From the NCBI RefSeq assembly GCF_913566895.1, contig NZ_CAJYCN010000011.1, positions 34,323-98,322 on the forward strand: 64,000 bases of DNA, in the 5' to 3' direction. This DNA comes from Listeria ilorinensis. Its GTDB lineage: Bacteria > Bacillota > Bacilli > Lactobacillales > Listeriaceae. A model generated the notes under the pieces. The model was given only the letters and a program-made list of their open reading frames with translations, made no database searches and was not told the origin of the DNA. This document shows, piece after piece, positions 44,635 through 53,660 of the stretch (the stretch's first letter is position 1; each line of letters starts with the position of its first letter). Made by a program: the position numbers and the translations under genes.

Positions 44635-46092
44635 ATGTCTCGAAAAAAAATTATGATCATCGGTGCTGGGCCAGGCGGTTTAGCTGCTGGTATGCGCCTC
44701 ACTGCTCTTGGCTACCATGTCTCAATTTATGAGAAATCCGATCAAATCGGTGGTCGAACAGCAGCCTCCTGTATAGGACCTTATCGATTCGATATTGGCC
44801 CATCCTCATTCACCATGCCCCATATCCTTGCCTCTCTTTTTATGGAAGCCGAACGAAACATGTACGATTATCTTTCACTTATTCCTCTTGACCCAAATTA
44901 TCAGCTGCATTTTAAAGATACACGTTTACGTCTTTATCCCAACAACGAAAAAATGTGTCAGGAAATGCGAGATATTTTTCCACGTTATGAAAAACAATAT
45001 CAAAACTTCATGATCGAAAATGCAAAAAAAATGCTCTATATAACACCTCTATTTGAACTCCCGGTGAACAATCTTTCTTACTTTTTACGCCCCCGTTTTT
45101 GGCGGGCACTTCCAAGCCTTACATTAGGACGCAACCTTATAGACGATGTCGCTCGCTTTTTTACAGATCCGTTTTTACGTTGTGTATTTACGTTGCAAAC
45201 ACGCTACCTTGGTATGTCTCCCTGGTACTCCCCCTCCTATTACAGCATTCTTTCATTTGCAGAAAATTATTACGGAACCTATTATGCAGCAGGAGGAAAC
45301 AATGCCATCACTGCGGCAATGGCAAAAGTATTCTGTGAAAATGGCGGAGAAATTCATCTAGAAAAGCCTGTGGTTGCCTTAAAAAAGCAAAATGGACATT
45401 TACGATCTTGCCAATTGCAAAACGGTGAAGAAATTGCAGCGGACTATTTTATTTTTAATGGACCTCCACCAAACCAATATCCGCAAGCCAAAACCACCTA
45501 CACAACAAGTGCAGTAGTCTGGTATTTAGGCCTAAACAGACAGCTTCCTTTATATCCGGAGATCATTTTATTCCCTGATGATCTAAAGAAAACCATGGCC
45601 TCCCTCCATGATAAACACACACTTCCAGAAGAACCTCTGATCTATCTTTCCAATCCTTCAACGCTTGATCCTTCTCTGGCTCCATCTGGTCATTCTGTTC
45701 TTCGCATTACAGTTCCAGTTCCCAATTTAAAAGCATCAATCGATTGGCAATCGGCATTTCCGACCTTTGAGAAACAGGTTATGCAACTTATCCAACAAAA
45801 ACTGAAACTGGATGATTTAACGCCTTATATCCAGGCAAAGCATGTCCGAACACCCTCAGCTTGGCAGGAAGCTTATCATCTGCCGTATGGGGCTCTTTTT
45901 GGCACCAAACAGACTTACTGGCAGCGAGGCTTTCATCATACAAGCACAAAGTTTCACCGACGTTTCAAAAATGCTTTTCTGGTAGGTGCACAAGCTCACC
46001 CTGGCAGCTCGCTCCCCTTTATCTTGCTTGGAGCTGAAGCAGTCGTGAAAGAAATTGACCAGTTAAACAAAAAGAAGTCGACTCCTAACTAA
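44635..46092 (+). CDS. CrtN-like phytoene desaturase family flavoprotein
   Basis: A 485-aa FAD-dependent oxidoreductase of the carotenoid desaturase family. The dinucleotide motif KIMIIGAGPGGLAAGMRLTALGYH opens it, with YEKSDQIGGRTAA next, YYAAGGNNAITAAMAKVF in the middle and AQAHPGSSLPFILLGAEAVVKEI at the C-terminus (the PGxxxP carotenoid-family motif). ATG 44635 has GGAG eight nt upstream. No phytoene synthase (crtB/crtM) is present in the window; the only candidate partner is the convergent CruF-like membrane protein gene. Substrate unknown. Confidence 0.83.
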   Translation: MSRKKIMIIGAGPGGLAAGMRLTALGYHVSIYEKSDQIGGRTAASCIGPYRFDIGPSSFTMPHILASLFMEAERNMYDYLSLIPLDPNYQLHFKDTRLRLYPNNEKMCQEMRDIFPRYEKQYQNFMIENAKKMLYITPLFELPVNNLSYFLRPRFWRALPSLTLGRNLIDDVARFFTDPFLRCVFTLQTRYLGMSPWYSPSYYSILSFAENYYGTYYAAGGNNAITAAMAKVFCENGGEIHLEKPVVALKKQNGHLRSCQLQNGEEIAADYFIFNGPPPNQYPQAKTTYTTSAVVWYLGLNRQLPLYPEIILFPDDLKKTMASLHDKHTLPEEPLIYLSNPSTLDPSLAPSGHSVLRITVPVPNLKASIDWQSAFPTFEKQVMQLIQQKLKLDDLTPYIQAKHVRTPSAWQEAYHLPYGALFGTKQTYWQRGFHHTSTKFHRRFKNAFLVGAQAHPGSSLPFILLGAEAVVKEIDQLNKKKSTPN

Positions 46093-46108
46093 GGAGAGTC
46101 GACTTCTT
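46072..46108. terminator. Bidirectional terminator encoded inside two overlapping gene ends
   Basis: AAGAAGTCGACT (46072-46083) pairs with AGTCGACTTCTT (46097-46108). Both convergent stop codons (46090-46092 plus, 46089-46091 minus) lie in the loop, so the last codons of both genes form the stem. T-rich tails follow on both strands. Confidence 0.75.
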
Positions 46109-46868
46109 CTTTATCCAAGCTTACATAATAACAAATAGTAAAAATCACATTGGCAATTAAACCAATAATGATCGATGTCCATAAATCGGAATAGAAAGCT
46201 AGAAAAACAAAAAACGCAATGATGATCCAATATACGATCACGATCTCTGACTTCAAATCTGGATAACGCAGATCCCCCCACTGATCCGTTAAACTTAAAA
46301 TAAAGTAAATCATCAAATGAAGGATCAGACCCAGTGTCCACCAATTGGCCACATCAGATAACTGTAAAATCGTCAAGCCATCCGTCATAAAAAGCTGTTT
46401 AGCCTGCATGGAAATCGGTTCGATCAGAATTTCAAAAATCATCACCATCGTAGCAGCGATAATCGCATAGATCCCGCCGCGAAGCCAGTCAATACTCATT
46501 TTCAGAGTGATCTCACGCGCAATAATATGTGTGCCAGCAATCAAGCCCACCCAGATAAAGCCGAATGTAACGGGAATTCCGCTAATTGTAAAACCAATCG
46601 TCGGACCAGCAAGTTCTTCATTAAAACTGATTTGCATCCATTCAATACAGGTGGTCACTGCAAAAATCAAAATCGTGATCGCCCAGCCCAGTCCTTTGCC
46701 ATATTGCATGATAAAGAAGCAAGCACCGAATATCCCAGAAAAAATCAAAAAGAGCGATTGCGCACCAGAAAGCGTTGGTGGCAGCACATGTAAGGTTGTC
46801 AGTAAAACACTGATCAAAAACCAAAATATATAAATCCATAAGAGTAACTTGTAATTTTTTTCGAGCAC
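46089..46868 (-). CDS. Carotenoid biosynthesis (CruF/CarF-like) membrane protein
   Basis: A 259-aa polytopic protein with about seven helices. The TCIEWMQISFNEELAGPTIGF and GIPVTFGFIWVG segments, then MVMIFEILIEPI and LQLSDVANWW, follow the layout of the Caroten_synth (pfam04240) family: E, then G-rich loop with GVP-like motif, then D/ELxxEP and N-x-x-W. I recognise it by this pattern and it is not certain. GTG start with AAGGAG upstream. It is convergent with, and overlaps by 4 nt, the CrtN-like desaturase. Confidence 0.65.
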   Translation of the reverse strand: MLEKNYKLLLWIYIFWFLISVLLTTLHVLPPTLSGAQSLFLIFSGIFGACFFIMQYGKGLGWAITILIFAVTTCIEWMQISFNEELAGPTIGFTISGIPVTFGFIWVGLIAGTHIIAREITLKMSIDWLRGGIYAIIAATMVMIFEILIEPISMQAKQLFMTDGLTILQLSDVANWWTLGLILHLMIYFILSLTDQWGDLRYPDLKSEIVIVYWIIIAFFVFLAFYSDLWTSIIIGLIANVIFTICYYVSLDKEEVDSP

Positions 46869-47035
46869 ACTAACACTCCTTTATCCACTGTTGCTTGTTT
46901 TATTATAACAGCTTCCGAATGAAAAAACTTCAATTTTTGCCAAATATTCGCGGTTCTAGCGCAATTATGGTTGCCAAAGTGACTTTTTTTGTTTAAAGTA
47001 TGAGATAGAAGTTTGATTGAAGAGGTGTATAATTC

Positions 47036-47647
47036 GTGTTTAGCAGCAGAATCGATTGGAAACTCATCTTTGGTATTCTTTTTGCCGCCGTTCTGATGAT
47101 CGTTTCATTTCATTATAAAAGCAGTTTTTGGTATATGTATGGAGCTGCTATGTTATTTTTAATTAGTTTTGGTATTTTTAATGTCGATTTACAAAAAAAG
47201 AATTCATTTTTTAAAGGATTGATCCCAGCCATTTTTGGCGCAGTCATTTTGTATCTTGTTTTTTACATAGGAGCTTTTATTTTAAAAATCATGCCATTTG
47301 GACTTGATCATTCGGTTCAATCAGCATTTCATCGTTTTGCGACGGACGATTGGTATGTTTGGCTTTTAATGATTATTGCGATTGTTCCAGGAGAAGAGAT
47401 TTTCTGGCGTGGATTTGTTTTACAACGTTTATTGAATGCTTTTCAAACCTGGTTTGCCATCTTGGCAGCAACTCTTATTTTAACTGTGATCGTTGCATTC
47501 AGCGGCAGCTTTGCCCTTACGATTGGCATGTTTTTTGCAACCTTATTCTGGAATTTCATGTATGTTTGGCGGCCCAGCTTACTTATGACGTATCTTTCTC
47601 ACCTATCATTTGTTTTCCTATTATTAGCCGCCCTTCCCATATATTGA
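47036..47647 (+). CDS. CPBP family membrane protein (CAAX protease/bacteriocin-immunity like)
   Basis: A 203-aa membrane protein with about six helices. The EExxxR motif of the CPBP/Abi family is present in VPGEEIFWRGFVLQRLL (about residues 120-136), but the usual second motif FxxxH is missing in the following helix, where no His occurs; a single His remains near the C-terminus (YLSHLSFVF). It may therefore be an inactive or divergent family member. GTG start with GAGGTG upstream. It is directly followed by the clpE promoter region. Confidence 0.7.
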   Translation: MFSSRIDWKLIFGILFAAVLMIVSFHYKSSFWYMYGAAMLFLISFGIFNVDLQKKNSFFKGLIPAIFGAVILYLVFYIGAFILKIMPFGLDHSVQSAFHRFATDDWYVWLLMIIAIVPGEEIFWRGFVLQRLLNAFQTWFAILAATLILTVIVAFSGSFALTIGMFFATLFWNFMYVWRPSLLMTYLSHLSFVFLLLAALPIY

Positions 47648-47711
47648 GCTACAAGCTGCAACGATTTTGTGTTGCAGCTTTTATTTTATCCTCAATTTCT
47701 GAGCAAAGTTC

Positions 47712-47740
47712 TTGAAAGTCAAAAAAGGTCAAGATATAAT
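47712..47740 (+). promoter_or_regulatory. clpE: Promoter of clpE
   Basis: TTGAAA (47712-47717), 17-nt spacer, TATAAT (47735-47740). The whole spacer is occupied by a CtsR box and a second box follows the -10. Confidence 0.85.
47717..47733. promoter_or_regulatory. CtsR box 1 at clpE
   Basis: AGTCAAA (47717-47723), 3-nt spacer, GGTCAAG (47727-47733); six and a half of seven positions match the CtsR heptad in each half. It lies between -35 and -10. Confidence 0.85.
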
Positions 47741-47750
47741 AGAGACATAA

Positions 47751-47767
47751 GGTCAAAGTTAGTCAAA
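47751..47767. promoter_or_regulatory. CtsR box 2 at clpE
   Basis: GGTCAAA (47751-47757), GTT, AGTCAAA (47761-47767): a perfect CtsR direct repeat just downstream of the transcription start, so both sites block the promoter under non-stress conditions. Confidence 0.9.
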
Positions 47768-47830
47768 GTCAGAACAAGACCTTACCTTGGCTAAACAGCC
47801 ACTAAAACTTCCTAAAAGGAGGAATTTTTT

Positions 47831-49987
47831 ATGAAATGTCAAAACTGTCATCAAAATGAAGCAAAGATTCAGCTATATATGAATATGAATGGTCAAAAAA
47901 TCGAAATGCCATTATGTGAAACCTGCTACGGAGAACTGAAACAACAAGGTGCCGGTAGCATGATGAACGGCTTCGGTAACCAGTCCCCGTTTGATGAACT
48001 ATTTCGTCAAATGTCCGGGCAGGCCAATCCGGCAGCTGCAAACCGTAGAAATCAAGCTGCTGTCCATACCGAAGCACCTGCTCAGGGAGGAGGCCTTTTG
48101 GATGAATTCGGTACTAATTTAACCGATCTTGCCAAAAATAATCAATTAGATCCCGTTATTGGGCGTGATGCTGAAATCAAGCGCACTATCGAAATTTTGA
48201 ATCGTCGCAATAAAAATAACCCTGTCCTGATCGGTGAACCCGGCGTTGGGAAAACAGCCGTTGTTGAAGGGCTAGCAAGCGCCATTGTAGCCGGAAAAGT
48301 CCCTGCTAAACTATTGAATAAAGAAATCATCCTGCTCGACGTGGCATCACTTGTTTCAGGCACAGGAATTCGCGGTCAGTTTGAAGAACGAATGAAACAG
48401 TTGATTGCTGAATTAGCAGAACGCAAAGACACCATCCTATTTATTGACGAAGTGCATACCATTGTGGGCGCTGGCTCTGCAGAAGGTTCTATGGATGCCG
48501 GCAATATCTTGAAACCGGCACTTGCACGAGGCAGTTTGCAAATGGTTGGTGCGACAACCCTGAACGAATACCGCAAAATCGAAAAAGATGCAGCCCTTGA
48601 ACGCCGCTTCCAGCCTGTAATGGTTGATGAACCGTCAAAAACAGCTACCTTACTGATTTTAAATGGATTAAAAGAAAGATATGAAGATTTCCATGAAGTC
48701 GTATACTCGAAAGAAGCAATAGATGCTGCCGTTGAACTGAGTGCCCGCTATATCCAAGATCGGCATTTGCCAGACAAGGCAATTGATTTAATGGATGAAG
48801 TTGGTTCTAAATATAACCTTACAATCGAAACGTTAGATGAAAAAACAGTGGCCGAACGTTTAGAACGTTTGGAAGCAGAGAAAGCTTCGGCTCTTCAAAA
48901 TGAAGACTATGAAAAAGCTGCCACGGTTCGTGACGAGATCGCACGCGTCGAGGAAAAGAAAAACAATCAAGCAATTGCTGAACGGCCCGTCATTCAAGCT
49001 TCTGATATTCAAGTATTGATTGAAGAAAAGACAGGGATTCCTGTCGGCCGGCTTGCCCAAGATGAGCAGTCCAAAATGAAAGACTTGGAAAGCCACTTGA
49101 ACCAACACGTTATTGGGCAAAATGAAGCTGTTCAAAAAGTAGCCAAAGCCATCCGCCGCAGCCGAGTCGGTTTAAAGCAAAAAAATCGGCCAATAGGCTC
49201 CTTCCTATTCGTGGGTCCGACTGGCGTTGGGAAAACAGAATTAGGACGTACTTTGGCCAATGAATTATTTGGTTCCGAAGACGCCATGATCCGGCTCGAC
49301 ATGAGTGAATTCATGGAAAAACACAGCGTTTCCAAGCTGATTGGCTCCCCTCCTGGCTACGTGGGTCATGAGGAAGCTGGGCAACTAACGGAAAAAGTCC
49401 GTCGTAATCCTTACAGCATTCTTTTGTTGGATGAAATGGAAAAGGCACATCCTGATGTTCAACATATGTTTTTGCAAATCTTAGAGGATGGTCGCCTAAC
49501 AGATTCCCAAGGTCGAACAGTAAGCTTTAAAGATACTGTGATCATCATGACTAGTAACGCTGGAACAGGTACAAAAGAAGCTTCTGTCGGCTTTAATACA
49601 AAAGAAGAAGACCTATCAAGCAGTAGTGAATTGCTAAGCAGACTGGGTTACTACTTCAAGCCAGAGTTTCTAAATCGGCTTGACAATGTCATTGAATTTA
49701 AAGCACTCGAAAAAGACTCCCTTCTTCAAATTGTGGATCTAATGCTTGCTGATTTGAATAAAATGCTACATGCACAAGAATTAGTGCTGGATGTAAGTGC
49801 CGAAGTCAAGGAACAGCTGATTGAACTTGGTTATGATGCTCAATTCGGAGCTCGTCCTTTAAGAAGAACGATTCAAGAGCAATTAGAAGACCAAATCGCC
49901 GATGTTTTAATTGATCAGCCTGAAGTGACGGCGCTGAAAGCCACTCTTGATGATCAGCACAGAATCGTTGTGGAAGCAACAGCTTAA
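47831..49987 (+). CDS. clpE: ClpE ATPase
   Basis: A 718-aa Hsp100/Clp ATPase partnering ClpP and degrading misfolded proteins and CtsR. The N-terminal zinc finger (Cys3, Cys6, Cys29, Cys32) is the ClpE hallmark. The first AAA+ module has Walker A GEPGVGKT (135-142) and Walker B ILFIDE (202-207), a UVR domain lies at about 345-380 ([18 protein letters not shown]), and the second module has GPTGVGKT (462-469). ATG after AAAGGAGG. Heat and stress induction is expected from two CtsR boxes upstream. Confidence 0.97.
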   Translation: MKCQNCHQNEAKIQLYMNMNGQKIEMPLCETCYGELKQQGAGSMMNGFGNQSPFDELFRQMSGQANPAAANRRNQAAVHTEAPAQGGGLLDEFGTNLTDLAKNNQLDPVIGRDAEIKRTIEILNRRNKNNPVLIGEPGVGKTAVVEGLASAIVAGKVPAKLLNKEIILLDVASLVSGTGIRGQFEERMKQLIAELAERKDTILFIDEVHTIVGAGSAEGSMDAGNILKPALARGSLQMVGATTLNEYRKIEKDAALERRFQPVMVDEPSKTATLLILNGLKERYEDFHEVVYSKEAIDAAVELSARYIQDRHLPDKAIDLMDEVGSKYNLTIETLDEKTVAERLERLEAEKASALQNEDYEKAATVRDEIARVEEKKNNQAIAERPVIQASDIQVLIEEKTGIPVGRLAQDEQSKMKDLESHLNQHVIGQNEAVQKVAKAIRRSRVGLKQKNRPIGSFLFVGPTGVGKTELGRTLANELFGSEDAMIRLDMSEFMEKHSVSKLIGSPPGYVGHEEAGQLTEKVRRNPYSILLLDEMEKAHPDVQHMFLQILEDGRLTDSQGRTVSFKDTVIIMTSNAGTGTKEASVGFNTKEEDLSSSSELLSRLGYYFKPEFLNRLDNVIEFKALEKDSLLQIVDLMLADLNKMLHAQELVLDVSAEVKEQLIELGYDAQFGARPLRRTIQEQLEDQIADVLIDQPEVTALKATLDDQHRIVVEATA

Positions 49988-50011
49988 TCATATTTTGAAT
50001 GAATAAAGATG

Positions 50012-50067
50012 AAAACCAGAAATCAAGCAACGCCATCTTTTAGATGGTCAGCTGAATTTCTGGTTTT
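50012..50067. terminator. Bidirectional terminator between clpE and ogt
   Basis: AAAACCAGAAAT (50012-50023) pairs with ATTTCTGGTTTT (50056-50067), with an inner CCATC/GATGG hairpin. Confidence 0.85.
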
Positions 50068-50074
50068 TTGTTGT

Positions 50075-50554
50075 TTAAAAGTGAAAATGCTGTAGTTCAT
50101 GATTGAGAAGCCATTCTTTTTTATCAATCTCGTGCCCATTATAACCAACGAGTCTTCCATTTTTCCCGATGACTCGATGACATGGCAAAATAATCGGCAA
50201 TGGATTTTTACGATTTGCTTGCCCCACAGCCCGAACCGCATGAACATCGCCAAGTTTCTGTGCAACATCTTGATAGCTCCACACCTCACCATAAGGAATC
50301 TTATCCAACATCCTCCAGACACGTTTTTGAAAATCAGTCCCTTCCGACAATTGCCAGGGCAAATCAAACTCCAGCCGCGTTCCTTGAAAATATTCTTCTA
50401 GTTGTGTAAAAGTAAGTTGTTTCGTTAGAAAATCAGTCTCGGTCTCTGAATTACTTGAATGCATGAATGATTCGTAAGATAGCCCGGTCAATCGGCCATT
50501 TTCAATGTTCAGATAAATCGGTCCTATTGGAGATGTGAAAATTGATCTGGTCAT
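50075..50554 (-). CDS. ogt: Methylated-DNA--protein-cysteine methyltransferase
   Basis: Suicide DNA repair enzyme that removes O6-methylguanine. The PCHRVIG active site (Cys about 125) with following KNGRLVGYNGH, and the DNA-binding RAVGQANRKNPLPIILPCHR are diagnostic. About 159 aa, normal for the Ogt class. The ATG at 50554 has AGGAGG seven nt upstream. Divergent from the acyltransferase gene, with its own promoter presumably in the 140 bp between. Confidence 0.95.
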   Translation of the reverse strand: MTRSIFTSPIGPIYLNIENGRLTGLSYESFMHSSNSETETDFLTKQLTFTQLEEYFQGTRLEFDLPWQLSEGTDFQKRVWRMLDKIPYGEVWSYQDVAQKLGDVHAVRAVGQANRKNPLPIILPCHRVIGKNGRLVGYNGHEIDKKEWLLNHELQHFHF

Positions 50555-50701
50555 ATACATTCCTCCTATTATACTTTGTCATATACTGACAGATTTATTC
50601 ATCAAATTGTTAACTGATTGAAAGCATATTGTTAAAGCAATCGGGGAAAATAGCTATATGTCATTTTGTCTAAAAAAAGAAATGTGTGGTAGGTGATACG
50701 A

Positions 50702-51770
50702 ATGACGAATCAAGTCCTCGAAATGGCCGCTAAAAAAGCTAAAGAGCGTGACCATTATTTTGACAATGCCAAATTTATTTTAATTTTTCTAGTCGTCTTT
50801 GGCCATCTTTTACAAACTTTCGTAGCAGAATATGCAAGTGTACGCATCCTCTATATCTACATCTACACGTTTCACATGCCTGCTTTTATTCTGATTTCCG
50901 GCTACTTTGCAAAAGGATTTCGTAAAAAAGGTTATTTAATGAAAACCATAAAAAAATTAATTCTGCCCTATCTGATTTTCCAACTGATTTACTCTATATT
51001 TTACTATTTTCTTTTAGGAAAAGATAGCCTCTCATTGAAGCTACTTGACCCTGAATGGTCGCTGTGGTTCTTGCTTAGTTTATGCTTTTGGAATATTATG
51101 CTGTTCCTATTTACACGTTTCTCAGCGAAAAAAGCGATCATACTTTCACTCGTGCTGGGTTTAACTGCTGGTTACTTTGATATTATTGGCAGCTACTTGA
51201 GCCTATCAAGAACTTTTGTATTCTTTCCCTTTTTTCTGGTCGGCTTCTTTATGACCAAGGAGCATTTTCAATTTCTGCAAACTCGGGCCACTAAAATTAT
51301 AGGGCTAGTCGTGATGCTTTTGCTTCTTTGCTTCATCCTTGCCAATCCTGAACTGAACGAAGACTGGTTTTTAGGTTCTAAACCGTATGATAATTTTGTC
51401 GATGTCAAATCACTAGGTTTACTCATTCGAATGGTCGTTTATGGTATCAGTTTTCTCTCTGTTTTTGCATTCTTTACATTTGTTCCAAAACGACGATTAT
51501 TTTTTACAAAATGGGGTAAAAATACCCTTGTACGTATACTTGCTACATGGCTTTTTTATAAAAACTTTCCGTGAAGGTGTAATGGCTGATAATGATTACA
51601 CACTCCGAACATTTCTCATTCTGCTTGGTGTTTCATTCTGTCTGACCATGCTTCTTTCAAGCAGCTTAGTGACCACTTTTGTTCAGCCAGTTATCGAACT
51701 GCGCATTTCGCGTTTGAAAGCCCTGTTTAGTCGGCTCAAAGAAAAATTGCTGCCTAATCAAAGTTATTAA
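50702..51770 (+). pseudogene. Frameshifted membrane acyltransferase (acyltransferase 3/YkrP-like)
   Basis: The N-terminal frame (50702-51574) encodes DHYFDNAKFILIFLVVFGHL and YIYIYTFHMPAFILISGYF, typical of acyltransferase 3 and fucose-4-O-acetylase-like membrane enzymes with about ten helices. After GKNT the reading shifts: the next frame continues YVYLLHGFFIKTFREG and further helices to 51770. The break is at CCC near 51525-51527; removing one base restores one continuous protein of about 355 aa. This may be a true frameshift mutation or a sequencing error at the homopolymer. ATG 50702 after AGGTG. Confidence 0.8.
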
Positions 51771-51797
51771 AGCCTGTTGCATAAAGGAGGCATTATC

Positions 51798-52172
51798 ATG
51801 GGGAGTAGAAAACCTGAGGTGATCATTGGTTTGATTGGCTCAATTATTGCAATTGGTGTGGGTATCTGGATTATTAGTTATGGAGATTCGCTTTCGGCCT
51901 ATATTCAAACATTTACTTATTTGCCTGGAAATCTTGGTGGGGAAGTTGCACAACTCGGCTGGATCACATTGATTGTTGGGATCGTAGCCCTGTTATCTGT
52001 CGTGTTCATCAAAAAAGCACCGCGCGGGTTCGGTATCTTGCTGACGCTTATCGGGATTCTGATGTTTTTCCTACTGGGCACATTATGGATCGTTTCTGGA
52101 GTACTGCTGACATTGACTGGTTTGATGGGTATTTTCAGACAGCCCTTACCAGATAAAAGATTTCGACAATAA
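51798..52172 (+). CDS. Small four-helix membrane protein (DUF4064-like)
   Basis: A 124-aa protein with four predicted helices: about 8-30, 52-73, 78-98 and 98-115. It begins GSRKPEVIIGLIGSIIAIGVG; the short basic segments IKKAPRGF and PLPDKRFRQ face the cytosol. The layout resembles DUF4064-type small membrane proteins, but the resemblance is weak. ATG 51798 has AAGGAGGC upstream and follows the frameshifted acyltransferase by 28 nt, so the two may be an operon. Function unknown. Confidence 0.75.
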   Translation: MGSRKPEVIIGLIGSIIAIGVGIWIISYGDSLSAYIQTFTYLPGNLGGEVAQLGWITLIVGIVALLSVVFIKKAPRGFGILLTLIGILMFFLLGTLWIVSGVLLTLTGLMGIFRQPLPDKRFRQ

Positions 52173-52234
52173 AAAAACGGAAAATCAGCAACTTTTTTGA
52201 AAGTCAAAAGGTTTCTGCTGATTTTCCGTTTTTT
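52172..52234. terminator. Bidirectional terminator between the membrane gene and ktrD
   Basis: ACGGAAAATCAGCA (52177-52190) pairs with TGCTGATTTTCCGT (52216-52229), with A- and T-runs outside, between convergent genes. Confidence 0.9.
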
Positions 52235-52250
52235 GTTTTGCATATAGATT

Positions 52251-53660
52251 TTAACCAGTAATGATTTTTTCTTTTGGAAGCCGAATCGCATTTTTAGGCT
52301 CATTTTTATTACGCAGGCTAAGCATCGAATACATAATTCCCACTCGTCCGATAAACATCAGCACAATAATGATAACTTTGCCAAAAGAGGTAAGATGCGG
52401 TGTCAACCCAAGTGACAATCCACAAGTTCCAAATGCGGAAAATACTTCAAAAATAATCTCATTGATACTGGCATCCTCCGAACCCGCCAAAACAAGAACG
52501 GCTGTAAAACAAAGCATTGCTGCAAAGATCATCACAGCAAGTGATTTTCGAACATCTTCCTGATAGACCTCTCGACCAAATACATAAATATGTTTTCGAC
52601 CGCGAATCACTGATACTAGAAATAAAATGGTAACTGCAAATGTAGTTGTTCGAATCCCACCCCCTACAGAGCTTGGTGAAGCCCCAATAAACATCAGGAA
52701 GGAAACAAACAACTGTGTCGGTATGGTCAAAGCAGCACTGTCAACGGTCTGAAGTCCGGCACTTCTTGATGTGGCCGACAAAAACATCGAATTAAATAAA
52801 CCTTCGTCCCAACTTTTCCCCTGGAATAAATGTTGATACTCCATTCCCCAAATCAACAACCCGCCAACCACTAATAAAGCTAGATAAGTGACCGTCGTAA
52901 TTTTAACAAATAAAGAAAATCGGAATGGCATCAATGTATTCTTCTCAAATAAAAAGCGGCGCGTCTCAATCAGTACTGGAAAACCGATCCCACCTGCTAC
53001 AATAAGCAAGATCGAAATAAACTGGACAAAATAGTCATTGACAAACGGTGTCAAACTCACTCCAGTAATGTCGACACCAGCATTAGTCACAAGCGAGACG
53101 GAATTATAAAGCCCTTGAAACATGGCATCACCCACTGAATCATAAAACGGTATGAAATAAAGCCCAAGTATAACAGCACCAATAACCTCGATCCCGATAA
53201 TCAAAATCAGAATTTCACGCAACATGCGTACCATGCCGCTCATCGTATATTGGTTGGTGTCTGTCATAATCAGTTGCCGCTGTTTCAAACCAATTTTTCG
53301 CCGTAAAATCAAATAAAAGAAAGTACTCAGCATCATAACCCCAAGTCCACCCAGTTGAAAGATCCCCATAAGCACCCAAATACCGGCTGTACTATACGTA
53401 TCTCCCACATCCACTGTAGCCAATCCTGTCACACTGACTGAGCTGGCCGCTGTAAACAACGTATCAATAAAAGACACATGTACCCCCGGCTTTTTCGTAA
53501 ATGGCAGACTCAAAACAATCGTCGAAATCGTCACCGCAACAAAATAATAACTGATGATCAATTGAACCGGTGTCATCCGACTAAGTGTGATGCGGATTTT
53601 ATCTCTGATCTTTTGATTTTCCAGATAAAGCCTTCTGTTTCTTCTCTTTTTTTCTTGCAA
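52251..53660 (-). CDS. ktrD: Potassium uptake membrane subunit KtrD (TrkH/KtrB family)
   Basis: A K+ uptake channel with four M1-P-M2 repeats. All four pore signatures are readable: SVTGLATVD, TNAGVDITG, SRSAGLQTVD and GTCGLSLG. It works with an RCK subunit such as KtrC, encoded at 27724-28383. The N-terminus is uncertain: it overlaps the TerC-like gene, and TTG 53660 (after GGTGG) is preferred over GTG 53672; a later ATG at 53576 lacks a ribosome binding site. About 469 aa. Convergent with the small membrane protein gene, shared terminator. Confidence 0.88.
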   Translation of the reverse strand: MQEKKRRNRRLYLENQKIRDKIRITLSRMTPVQLIISYYFVAVTISTIVLSLPFTKKPGVHVSFIDTLFTAASSVSVTGLATVDVGDTYSTAGIWVLMGIFQLGGLGVMMLSTFFYLILRRKIGLKQRQLIMTDTNQYTMSGMVRMLREILILIIGIEVIGAVILGLYFIPFYDSVGDAMFQGLYNSVSLVTNAGVDITGVSLTPFVNDYFVQFISILLIVAGGIGFPVLIETRRFLFEKNTLMPFRFSLFVKITTVTYLALLVVGGLLIWGMEYQHLFQGKSWDEGLFNSMFLSATSRSAGLQTVDSAALTIPTQLFVSFLMFIGASPSSVGGGIRTTTFAVTILFLVSVIRGRKHIYVFGREVYQEDVRKSLAVMIFAAMLCFTAVLVLAGSEDASINEIIFEVFSAFGTCGLSLGLTPHLTSFGKVIIIVLMFIGRVGIMYSMLSLRNKNEPKNAIRLPKEKIITG

